Positions 12,570-22,628 of a stretch of 64,000 bases of DNA are shown here, piece by piece (position 1 is the first letter of the stretch; the number at the start of each line of letters is the position of its first letter). Origin of the DNA: Chaenocephalus aceratus (Eukaryota; Chordata; Actinopteri; Perciformes; Channichthyidae); assembly GCA_023974075.1 (NCBI GenBank), contig CM043788.1, positions 30,493,054 to 30,557,053 on the forward strand, read 5' to 3'. The notes beneath the pieces were generated by a model, which had not been told where the DNA came from, made no database searches, and worked only from the letters and a program-made list of their open reading frames with translations. Position numbers and translations under genes: made by a program.

Positions 12570-15500
12570 ATGAGGGTCCTCATCTGCTTTGGGTCCTCCT
12601 GTGAGCCTTTTGACATCTCTCCCAATCAGACTGTGGGGGCCATAAAGCAGATGATCAAGGTAATAAAAAGCTCTGAACAGTGGTGGCCCAGGAACATCAC
12701 TGGTGTTCATTTCTTGACATGCTTTGTCTGTATTTTGAATGTTATGATGATTTGGACATATTGCTGGAGTAAAAACATTTAGAAATGTGGTTGAATGCAT
12801 GAATACATGTATAAGGGACCGCAACTGATAACTTATTATGTAAATACTTATAATACTATACTTAATAATATAGTTTATAATAAGGTTTTAAAAAAGACGA
12901 ACCAAAAAGCTAATTCAGTCAGAGACGCTGAGCATTGTCTATCAAGAATGTTTTCATGTCTCTATCCGGCTCCATACATTTCCACTGTGTCCCTTTCTGT
13001 AGGATAACTTTCTGGTACAACTCTCAGATGACAAACAGCACCAGTACCTGGAGCTGAGCTACGGCGGTGCTGCGCTGCGGGAGAACTGGACTCTGTGCGA
13101 CGTGGGTATCACAAGGGGCAGTGCCATCCGATGCCTGATAAAGGTATTCAAATATGAAAAGGGTTGAAACTATTTTGTAATTTGCAGTATATACGATCAG
13201 CTTGCAATGATTCACAGAGAGAATGCTTAAGTCCATCTTTTCTTCAGGCCTATACTATTATTTTTTAGAAACAACCCCCTAGGAAAAATACTTACTACGT
13301 TTTTTACTCTTGGAGCTGGAGTCTGTATTTATTGTACTGCTCAACAACAATTTAGTGGAGTTTATGCTTGATGACACCAGAGCTCATTCACACTATCACG
13401 GAAATCCACCTTGAAAAAAAGAATTTCTTCACATTTTCTCTTAGAATTAGTATTGTAGGAGCCATATGTTAAAATGTATAATTTATTAATTTGATATATT
13501 ATGTGTGTATATATTATTTACACACATAATGTATATTTGAACATTGTAATTCTTTGTTATTAGTATTATTATATCATTTATTTAAACCAGTCGTAACTGC
13601 TTACATATTCATTTATTGGGATTTTTTCAATCAAAGATTTCCTTGGATTGTTTGTCACATCGGTGTTATAATATAGTAGAAGATGTTCGAGCAGCTGCTG
13701 AGCAATGAGTTTATTGCTGTCTGAGATCTTTAGTTTGTCCCTTTTAGTTGTTTTTTATTATTGGGAAACATTCCAGACTTGTCACCAAGCAACCTTTTGT
13801 AAAAGCTGACAGTGGTAAGCGTGGGTGTGTGTGTCCCTTTGTCATCATTTTACATCCTCTCGTAAAATACACTGAACAAAAATATAAACGCAACACTTTT
13901 GTTTTTGCTCCCATTTTTCATGAAATGAACTCAAAGATCTAAAACATTTTCTATATACACAAAATAACCATTTCTCTCAAATATTGTTCACAAATCTGAA
14001 AAAAATCTGTGATAGTGAGCACTTCTCCTTTGCCGAGATAATCCATCCCACCTCACAGGTGTGGCATATCAAGATGCTGATTAGACAGCATGATTATTGC
14101 ACAGGTGTGCCTTAGGCTGGCCACAATAAAAGGCCAGTCTGTAACGTGCATTTTTGCTTTATTGGGGGGGTCTGGGGGGGTCCGAAAACCAGTCAGTATC
14201 TGGTGTGAGGGGTAGGGTTAGGGTTAGGGTAATGTTGTGAATCGAGTGGCCCATGGTGGTGGTGGGGTTATGGTATGGGCAGGTGTATGTTATGGACGAC
14301 GAACACAGGCCACTCGATTCACAACATTACCCTAACCCTAACCCTACCCCTCACACCAGATACTGACTGGTTTTCGGACCCCCCCAGACCCCCCCAATAA
14401 AGCAAAAATGCACGTTTCAGAGTGGCCTTTTATTGTGGCCAGCCTAATGCACACCTGTGCAATAATCATGCTGTCTAATCAGCATCTTGATATGCCACAC
14501 CTGTGAGGTGGGATAGATTATCTCGGCAAAGGAGAAGTGCTCACTATCACAGATTTTTTCAGATTTGTGAACAATATTTGAGAGAAATGGTTATTTTGTG
14601 TATATAGAAAATGTTTTAGATCTTTGAGTTCATCTCATGAAAAATGGGAGCAAAAACAAAAGTGTTGCGTTTATATTTTTGTTCAGTGTAGTTGCCTTCT
14701 ACCAACCTTACCTTATATAGGTCCATTTCACTCTGGAAACTTGTATATATCTTGGATTGTGTATCTTTGCTATGACATCCAAAGTTTTTATTTCAAAAAT
14801 AAATGTTTGCCCTCCCGGTCCTCAAGATTTCACATACTATTATTTTGCTTAAAGGATGGCAAATCATGTACAGAGCTTTTGCAAATAAAAATATACATAC
14901 AAGCCTGCCAGGCTCTGGTTTTCCCTCAGCAAAGATATCCAAAGACAAATCTGTATATAGTATGTTTCTTAAAATATGATGCAACTTTGTGTGATTGAAC
15001 ATCATTTCAACCACAGAGGGGCAGCAAACTCCTTGTTGTTTATTGGCCACCTGCACTGGCAATATTTTTAGAGTGATTCAGAGTCCAGATAAAAATAATA
15101 AATTCACTTAATTCGGCTTTTTGGGGATAAACAACAGGGTTTCATCAACTAAAGTCTCTAAGTAGGCTCAAGTCCCGCCTCCCCTTCAACAAGGCAGCAC
15201 AAGAGATTCTCAATTCCACCTCTGAGGACCTCTCCAGAGATGCATGGTTGGCGGCTGCTTGGAGGCAGGAGTGGGAGCTAGCCGGGCCCTCCCGCATCCA
15301 TTGCTACATCTGGGACCCAGGAGATGGCGCCATAGGAGGAGACGACCTACCACGCCGGCAATGGACCACACTAAACCGTCTACGAACTGGGGTCGGTCGC
15401 TTCAAAACATCAATGAAGAAGTGGGGCCTAGCAGACAGTGCTGCATGCGAGTGCGGTGACCCTGAACAGACTGCCGAACATATAATAACCACCTGCCCTT

Positions 15501-17825
15501 TATATAGACCACCCTCGGAAGCCAGCCTCTTCGTCGAGTTGGACCTCTGACGTTACACGAAAGAATAAGAACTAAAGTCTTGATATTCTTTTTACTTATG
15601 AATTGCATGGCCATTATACTTTTCTTTCAGAGTGAACGAAGGCCTGTGATGCGTGTGTTCAATGCTGTGACAGGAAAAACTCTACCAATCATGGGAAGTG
15701 ATGCACTTCTGAATATGTCCATCGCTAGACTGAAATCTGTGGTGTCCATGCAAAGCGGCCTCCCTGTTGGCACTTTCAGACTGAGCACACCTGAGGGCGT
15801 GCAGCTCTACGACTGCAACCAACTGCAAGACTACGCCATTGTAGTGGGTACGGCCTGCTCTCTGTTTATGCAGTTGATGTGTGTTAGTGTACAGTGAGTG
15901 CTACGTAGCTCCTTATTTTTTTAAATGTCAAAGCTAATAACACTTTGATTGATTCAATGAAAGTTTAGATATCATGTTTTGTCTTGACTTCTAAATTACT
16001 TTACTTTAAATTGTGAAATGTAGGCTACTAAGCCTCCAATATGTGTTGAATGTTAGCTGGTAGGAACTTCATAATAGAGAAATGGAACAGAGCATTTATT
16101 TCTTAGAAATAATTGCTTTCTATTTTGAAGTTAATATTATAGTATAATAATTTAATGATTCAGATCTATTTTAAAATCCTAACCGTTATTACTATTTTAT
16201 TTTTCAAACAAAGGCACTACTCTCCGTTTGGATACCTGGGATGGGTGGGTGGAGTTCCTCCTGAGTTGCCTCCTTGGCCACAGATTGACAGTCCAGATCC
16301 ACCTATCAGAGAAGAAGCCGTTAATGAGGTCAGAAACTCCATTCATAATCATTCAAATACAAGTGCAACATAACTGTTGTCTTTTACTTTATCCATAAAG
16401 TCAGAGTGCAATTTTACACTTAAAATGAATCATTTCTGACCTGCTTCTCCAGGTTTCAGCTGCAGGTGGCACTGTACATCGCTGCCTCTTCTGGTCACCT
16501 GGATCTGGCAGGCTGGCTGCTGGAGAGAGGGGTGCATGCTGACAAACCAGTCGGGGTCCATCCGTACCGCCAGTGGTGCCAGCAAACCGCCCATAGAGAC
16601 ACCGGAAAGTGTCCCATCCACATAGCTGTAGAGCGCAACCACCTCCTCATCCTCAAACTCTTCATCACCAAGAACCTTTTGAGCTTGACTTGTAGGGACC
16701 CTGGAGGTCGGGATCCTTTGAAAGTTGCTATTCAGCATGGTAGCAGGGATTGTGTGCAATACTTAGCAAACAAGCTGTGCTCAGTAGTGTCCCTGTCAAC
16801 CGTATCCCTGCCCATGCGTATCTACCTCCAGTTAAAACGCTGGGTGAGTTTGGGGCAGAAAGGGGCAGCCTCCAATCAATGCCAGTACAGTGCTGCTTTC
16901 AAAGCCAGGGTGGGGGATAAGTTGCTGGTGGATGGTTTCAACCAGCCAAATATGTCTTCCAAATCCAGGAAAACTGTAACAATACCAAGCAGAGGAATCA
17001 AGGCCAAAGCTTTGCAACCCTTGCCTCCCATCAGCAACTTACTTTCACATCTCCCCAGTCTAGGTGACTTTAAAGAGATGCAAAAAAATCAGAAACAAGA
17101 TGTGAAAAGTAAGAAAGCTTGCCTATTGGATGGAATCTGCCAGGATGACAGCAGCTTATTGAGAAGGAAATGCATACTGCCACCCATTTCCAGAGACAGA
17201 GTTCCCAGGCCAACATCTCCCCATATTCTGACTGCATTTCTGAAGTCCAGCACAACACCAAGAGAAAAAGCCACATACTACTTGACCGTAGCCAGGTCTG
17301 TATACTTTTTTTGATACACTTTTAGCAGGTTATAACATGGTTTTCATTATGCAATAAAAACAGATTTGTCACATAAATACAGTTTTATTTGAGGTTCACA
17401 GCAAAGGGTCAGTTAAGCAAAATCTGTTTTTCGTACAGTCAATTTGTTTAAACCACACATATTTTCTGTCTGTAATTCTGTCAGTTTCTAGTTACTGATG
17501 GGCTTATAAAATATTCTGACAAAAATTAAGTTAAAGGCGTTACATATATTTTCATATTAAAGCATTTTTTAAAACGTTTTTGTAGTTTCTCTAATAAGAA
17601 ATTAAATATAGGCTATCAACTGCCTCATTTTTTGGTTATTTCACCACACTAACAATTCATCATGATTGATACTGACATATATATGTTAAAGAAATACATG
17701 ACAGCCCTACTTTATTGAGTTAATGCATGTTTCTCTTATGCAGTAACTTTACAGAAAAGCCTTGGTTGAAGCAGCTGAGCATTGCCCGGACCCTGATCAG
17801 GAAGCGTGTCCATACCATGGCCTGA
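12570..17825 (+). CDS. ankub1: ankub1, ankyrin repeat and ubiquitin domain containing protein
   Basis: Six coding exons: 12570-12659, 13003-13143, 15631-15847, 16214-16328, 16453-17295 and 17744-17825 (stop). Phases are 0, 0, 1, 0, 2, each worked out at GT-AG borders. They join to 1488 nt, 495 residues plus stop. The first two exons form a ubiquitin-like fold (MRVLICFGSSCEPFD to AIRCLIK). Exon 3 forms a second ubiquitin-like unit (VMRVFNAVTGK, YDCNQLQDY). Exon 4, read in the spliced frame, gives LDTWDGWVEFLLSCLLG. Exon 5 holds ankyrin-type repeats (VALYIAASSGHLDLAGWLL, CPIHIAVERNHLLILKLF) and a basic Ser/Pro-rich tail. All of this matches vertebrate ANKUB1, whose function is poorly known. The start has the context GACCATGA; the frame is open upstream to 12483 but homology begins at 12570. 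Confidence 0.92.
13144..13869. other. ankub1 intron 2, left part
   Basis: AT-rich intronic sequence with no recognised gene. A Tc1 element follows at 13870. Confidence 0.55.
13870..14688. mobile_element. Tc1/mariner foldback element with a transposase scrap
   Basis: Both ends read CACTGAAC inward and are flanked by TA (13868-13869, 14689-14690), the Tc1/mariner target. The arms 13870-14251 and about 14308-14688 are near-perfect inverted copies of about 380 bp. The loop of about 55 bp encodes VAHGGGGVMVWAGVCYG-like residues, a piece of Tc1 transposase around its second catalytic aspartate. The arms include the normal Tc1 end, plus a TTAGGG-type run (14214-14230) and its inverse (about 14331-14346). 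So this is an internally rearranged, non-autonomous copy in ankub1 intron 2. Confidence 0.9.
14691..15146. other. ankub1 intron 2, right part
   Basis: AT-rich, no recognised gene. Confidence 0.5.
15158..15569 (+). mobile_element. 5'-truncated LINE ORF2 C-terminus with 11-bp target duplication
   Basis: The open frame reads ...DAWLAAAWRQEWELAGPS..., RQWTTLNRLRTGVGRF and ends with a zinc-knuckle type CECGDPEQTAEHIITTCPLY. This is the C-terminal part of a non-LTR retrotransposon polyprotein. It is flanked by AACTAAAGTCT at 15147-15157 and 15570-15580, a clean target-site duplication. There is no poly(A); the copy ends CACGAAAGAATAAG. It lies about 50 bp before ankub1 exon 3. The clade is uncertain. 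Confidence 0.85.
17296..17743. other. ankub1 intron 5
   Basis: Short AT-rich intron with no other feature. Donor AG-GTCTG, acceptor CTTATGCAG. Confidence 0.75.
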
Positions 17826-18109
17826 TCCAGATGTGTTCATCATCAAACAAACTACTGGTGGATCTCCCATCAGCTGCTTCAATAACTGTGGACAACGAAG
17901 AATCCTTCAGAGTGACAACTGAGGAGTGTATCTCAGGCTTAGCATGTTGTTGAAATTAAACTTGTCTGTCTTTATATACGTATAGCCAAGTATCTTTCTT
18001 CTATAGCTTTTTGCACAAAAAGAGATTGATAGACGTACGTATATGTACAGATTTAAAAACTTGTTTTAATTACTGGAAGTGAATGATTAATTAATGCAAT
18101 TTTGTGTTT

Positions 18110-18210
18110 AATAAAATCTAAAGGTGAGGGCCTTGCCTTTGGTTGAAATTGAAATTTAGTAACAAAGCTGACTGCAGCCCTCTCTATTTGTGTAGTTGAA
18201 CATCAATAAA
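18110..18210 (+). terminator. ankub1: ankub1 polyadenylation signals
   Basis: Two AATAAA hexamers lie at 18110-18115 and 18205-18210, 0.29-0.39 kb after the stop, and are the likely 3' end of ankub1. Confidence 0.5.
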
Positions 18211-18595
18211 CAATTTTCTGATTACAATTTACGAAGAGGTTTATGAGTTGTTTTAAGCATTTGCGAAACTGGAGGCAGTAATAGTCAGCAAGCTTTGGTT
18301 CCCATTGTTTTTCTCTCTTAAACCAGCAAACAGAAAAGGGACTGCTTTTTCCATGCAGATGCTCAACACCCAGGGGAGGGATATATTTTGTATTCTGTTA
18401 TGCTGATGTTAAATCTGGAAAAATTGTCCACTTTTTCTACCAAAAGGACTTCAATGATTGTAACTGTATCAAAAATAAGCAAAATAGGATTGAGAATTGG
18501 TCTTTTATTTAAAAATATATGAATACATTAAAAGAAGATGAATACATGCCAATAAAAATGTAGGAAGACATACCATACAGCTACATCTAAATTAT

Positions 18596-18790
18596 ACGGA
18601 GCTCCCCTGGTGACATTGGTGAGAAAAATATTAATACGTGGCCACGTATTAATAATGCGTGGCCACGAATTAGTTATTACGTTCCCACGCATTAGTAATT
18701 CCTGGGAACACAATAATTATTACGCAATAACTTAATCCACATAGTCTATAGAAACTGATGAGATGACTGAGTGACAACCATAGACAACAC
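18596..18790 (+). repeat. Left terminal inverted repeat of the outer element
   Basis: It holds nested self-complementary blocks (ACGTGGCCACGT near 18636-18647, GCGTGGCCACG near 18658). It ends near GACTGAGTGACAAC, which is matched inversely at 29710-29728. Confidence 0.8.
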
Positions 18791-19309
18791 TAGCTAAACT
18801 CTGTAGGGAGAGCGGGGTAATGTGAGCCATTTTTTACATTTGCTCCCCTCTAGCCGAGCTAAAATTATATATCAGTCAAATTTACATATTTCCTATTAAT
18901 TCAGGATATTTCCTAGCTATGGAAATTATCAGAATGTCTTCAAGACAAAGGGCAATGAAAATATGATTGTTTAAAAAAAAGTGGTCTTGTGTCTCACTTC
19001 ACCCCAGCTCAGGGGTAAACTTAGACAGACCAGAGAAATCAAGGGGGTAAAGTGAACCAGTTGGGGGTAAGCTGATCCACTTACGTTTTCCACTTTAAAA
19101 CTACCATAACAACATATGTTGTAACAATTAGAAACCTGATAGCTAGATTGACAACCACACATTCCAAAACTAATGTCGGACTAGTATGAGAATCATGGGG
19201 ATTGGTCAATTAAGCAAATGTTTTTAAACACTTGAAAGTAACCCAAAGTACTAAAAAGTAAATCAAATACAGCATAATATAATTCAAAATGTTGTAATTA
19301 ACATTCACA

Positions 19310-19510
19310 GTGTGGGAGTCCGAACACAGGACCTAGAGAGCCAGCTAGTGTCTGGGGGTCAGAGCAAAGGACAATCAGAACCAGCTAGTGCACAGTCTGG
19401 GGGTCAGAACATGGACCCATAATCAGAACCAGCTAGTACACAGTCTGGGGCTCAGAACATAGGACCATCAGAACCAGCTAGAACAGCCTGGGACTCAGGA
19501 CACAGGCTAG
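19310..19510. repeat. Minisatellite in the pogo-like element
   Basis: About four imperfect units of 50-60 bp built on CAGAACCAGCTAGTGCACAG and TCTGGGGGTCAGAACA. It lies downstream of the transposase remnant. Confidence 0.8.
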
Positions 19511-19554
19511 ACCCACCTGGATTAGAACATCAGCCTCATACTCTATAACAAGGC

Positions 19555-20412
19555 CTACTCTACATTCCAGCCCTGGAGGTTACAGGGAAAGGTGAAGAGT
19601 TGCTCTCTCCGTGTGGTTCCTCCAGGCCTATTAGGTTGAGGCAGCTTCTTCACCACATCACCTTTAGGAACATGTGCCACATCATTTTCTTTTATAGCAA
19701 ACGTGGGTCTCTCCCACTGTTTCTTGTTTCCCTGGATTCTTCTGAGGAATTGTGTAAGTATTTCGTCATCCTCAACTTTCTCAACCATGCCAACGTAACG
19801 GAGACTCCTGTGTTTGGTTGCAAAGTTAGGACAAAGTCACCCACGTTCAGATCTGTGTTTCCAGGATCACTTGTCTCATCCTCATCATCATCAAGTGGGA
19901 CAGGGACATCACTCTCCTCAGAGCTGCTATCTATGATTTTCCTTTTGGGTGCTTTCTTTTTCAGTTTTCCCTTTTCTTTGCTATTTTGTTTTTTCCCTGC
20001 CACTTTATTTTGTCTCTCTTCATAAGCCTTTTCTATTGCCTGCTTCTCAGGAGTATCTGTTAGGATGGCTGTCCTCACACGCTTTCTGTTGGTTTGTGCT
20101 CTGGGGGGACATTTGGGAAGTGGTAGGATTTCACGAGGAGACACATATCTAGGTCGGCTGGGAACATCTGAGTCAGCTGGCGAGGCACATCCATGTGGAC
20201 CATGCGGAGTGGATGGATTAGCATCTGCAGCAGGTGGTTCATCTGCAGGGAGTGGACCATCTGGATCATCTGAATCAATACAATACAATATGTCTATCCC
20301 TTCCAGCTTTTCTTAAGGACTTCTTTCCTTGCATGACCTCAGCGGCTGCACTCTCCATCTCTGCGAGGGGTGTTTGGCCCCAGGTTGTCTTTCTTGTGTA
20401 GTTTCTTGGCAT
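19555..20412 (-). pseudogene. Pogo-type transposase remnant: N-terminal HTH joined to C-terminal region
   Basis: On the minus strand an ATG at 20412 opens MPRNYTRKTTWG and continues ...EMESAAAEVMQGKKSL. This is the helix-turn-helix start of a pogo/CENP-B-like transposase. After about 43 codons it hits a stop next to the C-terminal region read in another frame (20288-19692). That region has a Lys/Ser/Glu-rich linker and VGDFVLTLQPNTG. A further shift gives FAIKENDVAHVPKGDVVKKL, ending at 19555. The catalytic DDE core is missing, so this is an internal deletion. It cannot make a transposase. Confidence 0.78.
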
Positions 20413-20903
20413 GATGGCTTTTCTACAATGTTGATGACATTACAAATAAAACATATGTAATGTAATATTACACTAAATATGTTTAAGACTAAACTTAACT
20501 TGTGCTTCATGGTGGGGTAAAGTGAGACACTGTCTCACTTTACCCCACAGCATTTGTCTCACTTAACCCCACAGCCACCATTTTAGAAAAAACAACATCT
20601 CTAGCAATTCAGGCTAATCTTCAACTAGCATCAATCACATGGTTTCATATGTTGGAAGTTCATCAACATGTATGATATAAGTTTTTCTACCTGAATCAAT
20701 TTGCTTTGACACAATAGTTGATTAAGTTCATAGCAATACAATTTACTTTTACATGCAAAAAACACATTTTTGTGAAAAAAATATACTTACCACAGCACCA
20801 GCACCAACTTCACCTTCCTGGCAAGGGGGGAATGGGAGGGGCTTGAAAACATAATGGTCACATGACCACAATTGTGTTCCGTTGCCTAGATACAGTAGTT
20901 GGG
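20413..20903. other. Pogo-like element, 5' flank
   Basis: Contains a small perfect hairpin of the element's own terminal motif: GGGGTAAAGTGAGAC followed by GTCTCACTTTACCCC (20515-20550). No coding sequence. Confidence 0.6.
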
Positions 20904-21560
20904 TGGGTAGAAGGGGGTATCATGCACCCCCCTGAAATATACTTCTAATCAGCTTTTCTAGATTGGAAAATTGGTGTAGAAAACGATTAGCTATGTTAAA
21001 AAGTTGGCAAATTGTCCCACGTATATTTTTTTCCCAAATTAGTGTTTATTTACCCTAAAAATCGAGTTTCAGTCTTTTTACACCTTTCACTATATCTCAG
21101 CCATTATTGCAGATAACTGAACAAATAAGGTATCCAGATCCATGTTTTCAGGGTCAAGGAACACAATAAAACTATTCTTAAAGTGATCACATGTGTCTGT
21201 GGCATGCTATTATGCTAATTAGTGCCGCCATTACAAGAAAATAGCATTTCAGTCTTGTACCAAGAAGAGTGTATTTTGCACCGACACAGAAATATTCTTA
21301 TAATCAGTGTTTCCTAAGTGGAAAAAGTATGTAGAAAATAATGAGCTATGTTAAAATGTTGTCTGGATGTCCCACATGTATTTTTTATGCAAATTAGTCT
21401 CACCATTACCAACAACGGAATTTTCACACTTTTCACTCTATCTTAGCCAATATTGCAGATAAATTAACAAATAATGTGTCTAGACCCATATTTTGATGGT
21501 CAAAGATCACAATAAAACTATTCTCAAAGTGATCACATGTATCTGTGGCATGCTAGTATA
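20904..21560 (+). repeat. Left TIR of the 7.8-kb element, itself a tandem duplication
   Basis: Contains two diverged direct units of about 330-360 bp. Each runs from GAGCTATGTTAAAA-type sequence through AACACAATAAAACTATTCT to AAGTGATCACATGT and GTGGCATGCTA. The whole block recurs inverted at the right end. Confidence 0.85.
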
Positions 21561-21589
21561 CAGCGCTGGCAGTAGTGAAAATTCCCGCC

Positions 21590-21673
21590 TTTTTTCCCGC
21601 CAAAAACAAACAAGTAGCTGACTTGGCTGCATACACACGCACACACACAAACATTCATCCTTCAAACAAACAA
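21590..21673 (+). promoter_or_regulatory. Probable non-coding first exon of the nuclease gene
   Basis: Just inside the left TIR a consensus donor (ACAAG-GTAAGTAGC) ends at 21673. A matching acceptor (TTTATCTGACAG) sits at about 22610, 18 bp before the ATG. That would splice out the GCTA-rich stretch. No clear TATA box. Confidence 0.4.
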
Positions 21674-22628
21674 GGTAAGTAGCTATTTCAACTAGACTCA
21701 TGTGTTTTGTATGTTTTATGTAGGTTTCTAGCTTAATTGTTGTTAACACATAATTTTGCAGCCCAAAGTAGGCTACACACTAGAACATGTGTTAGTGTTA
21801 TTCTGCCCTGCAGAGGCCAACTGCAGTAAAATATGGTAAACTATTAGCTAGCTAACGTTAGCTAACTAGCTAACAGTGAAGTGAATGAGGGATAGCTAAT
21901 GGTGTAGCTTGTTGAATAAAGCTATTAGCTAGGTAGTGCTAGGTAGCTAGCTAGCTAGCTGTACAGGTAGCTAGCTAGGCTTAATGAACTCCTAAGCTAG
22001 CTAATGTTAATTAAAAAAGGCAGTAATTCTAATGCAAAATTGTGGGGCAGTATTCTTAACCCGTTAAGCCCGATTGCCCCCGGTACCACAGCGTCCCAGG
22101 GCTTGTTAAAATGTAACAACCTATTAACGTTGCATACCCACTTAACAGGAAGAAACTAAGCTAACAGATGATAATAACCATTTTTACCTAAACGAAACAT
22201 AATTCCAACACCAAGCGTCTAAATCAGCACTCACAAAGCCACATTAGCACATGACTGGCGATTTTTCTACTTCATGCTATCTGCACAAATTACATATCAT
22301 ATGAAAGCTGAGATTCATCAGATTCCATTGGTATAAGTCTCATCACTGTACAACAAAACTCACTGAACTAGCAGCCAGGAAAGAGGGTTTCCATCATTAT
22401 GGTTTTTTTAGGCGGGGGGTTTAACCTGAGCTTAGTCTGACACAGCAATATCTATATTGATTCTGACACTTCTACAGCCAACTCACAGGTGTATCATTGC
22501 TTTGATAAAAACTATTATTCATATATATATATATATATTCATAAAGTAGGCTACTTGGTCTGAAAGCGCCTTTTAATTTGAATGGTGATTTCTATTTCAT
22601 TTATCTGACAGTGACATAGTAAGCCAGC

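Noticed and set aside
14214..14346. Telomere or interstitial telomeric site
   Set aside because: Only about three TTAGGG-type units on each side, and they are part of the arms of a Tc1 foldback.
16214..16328. The open frame RHYSPFGYLGWVGGVPPELP as ankub1 exon 4 protein
   Set aside because: Splicing G-GTACGG to AAG-GCACTAC puts the exon in another frame, giving TLRLDTWDGWVEFL, which matches the family.
16430..16759. A minus-strand gene opposite ankub1
   Set aside because: It is the antisense shadow of ankub1 exon 5, whose plus-strand homology and phase are clear.
19310..19510. CRISPR-like array
   Set aside because: Imperfect tandem units without unique spacers in a eukaryotic transposon; a minisatellite.
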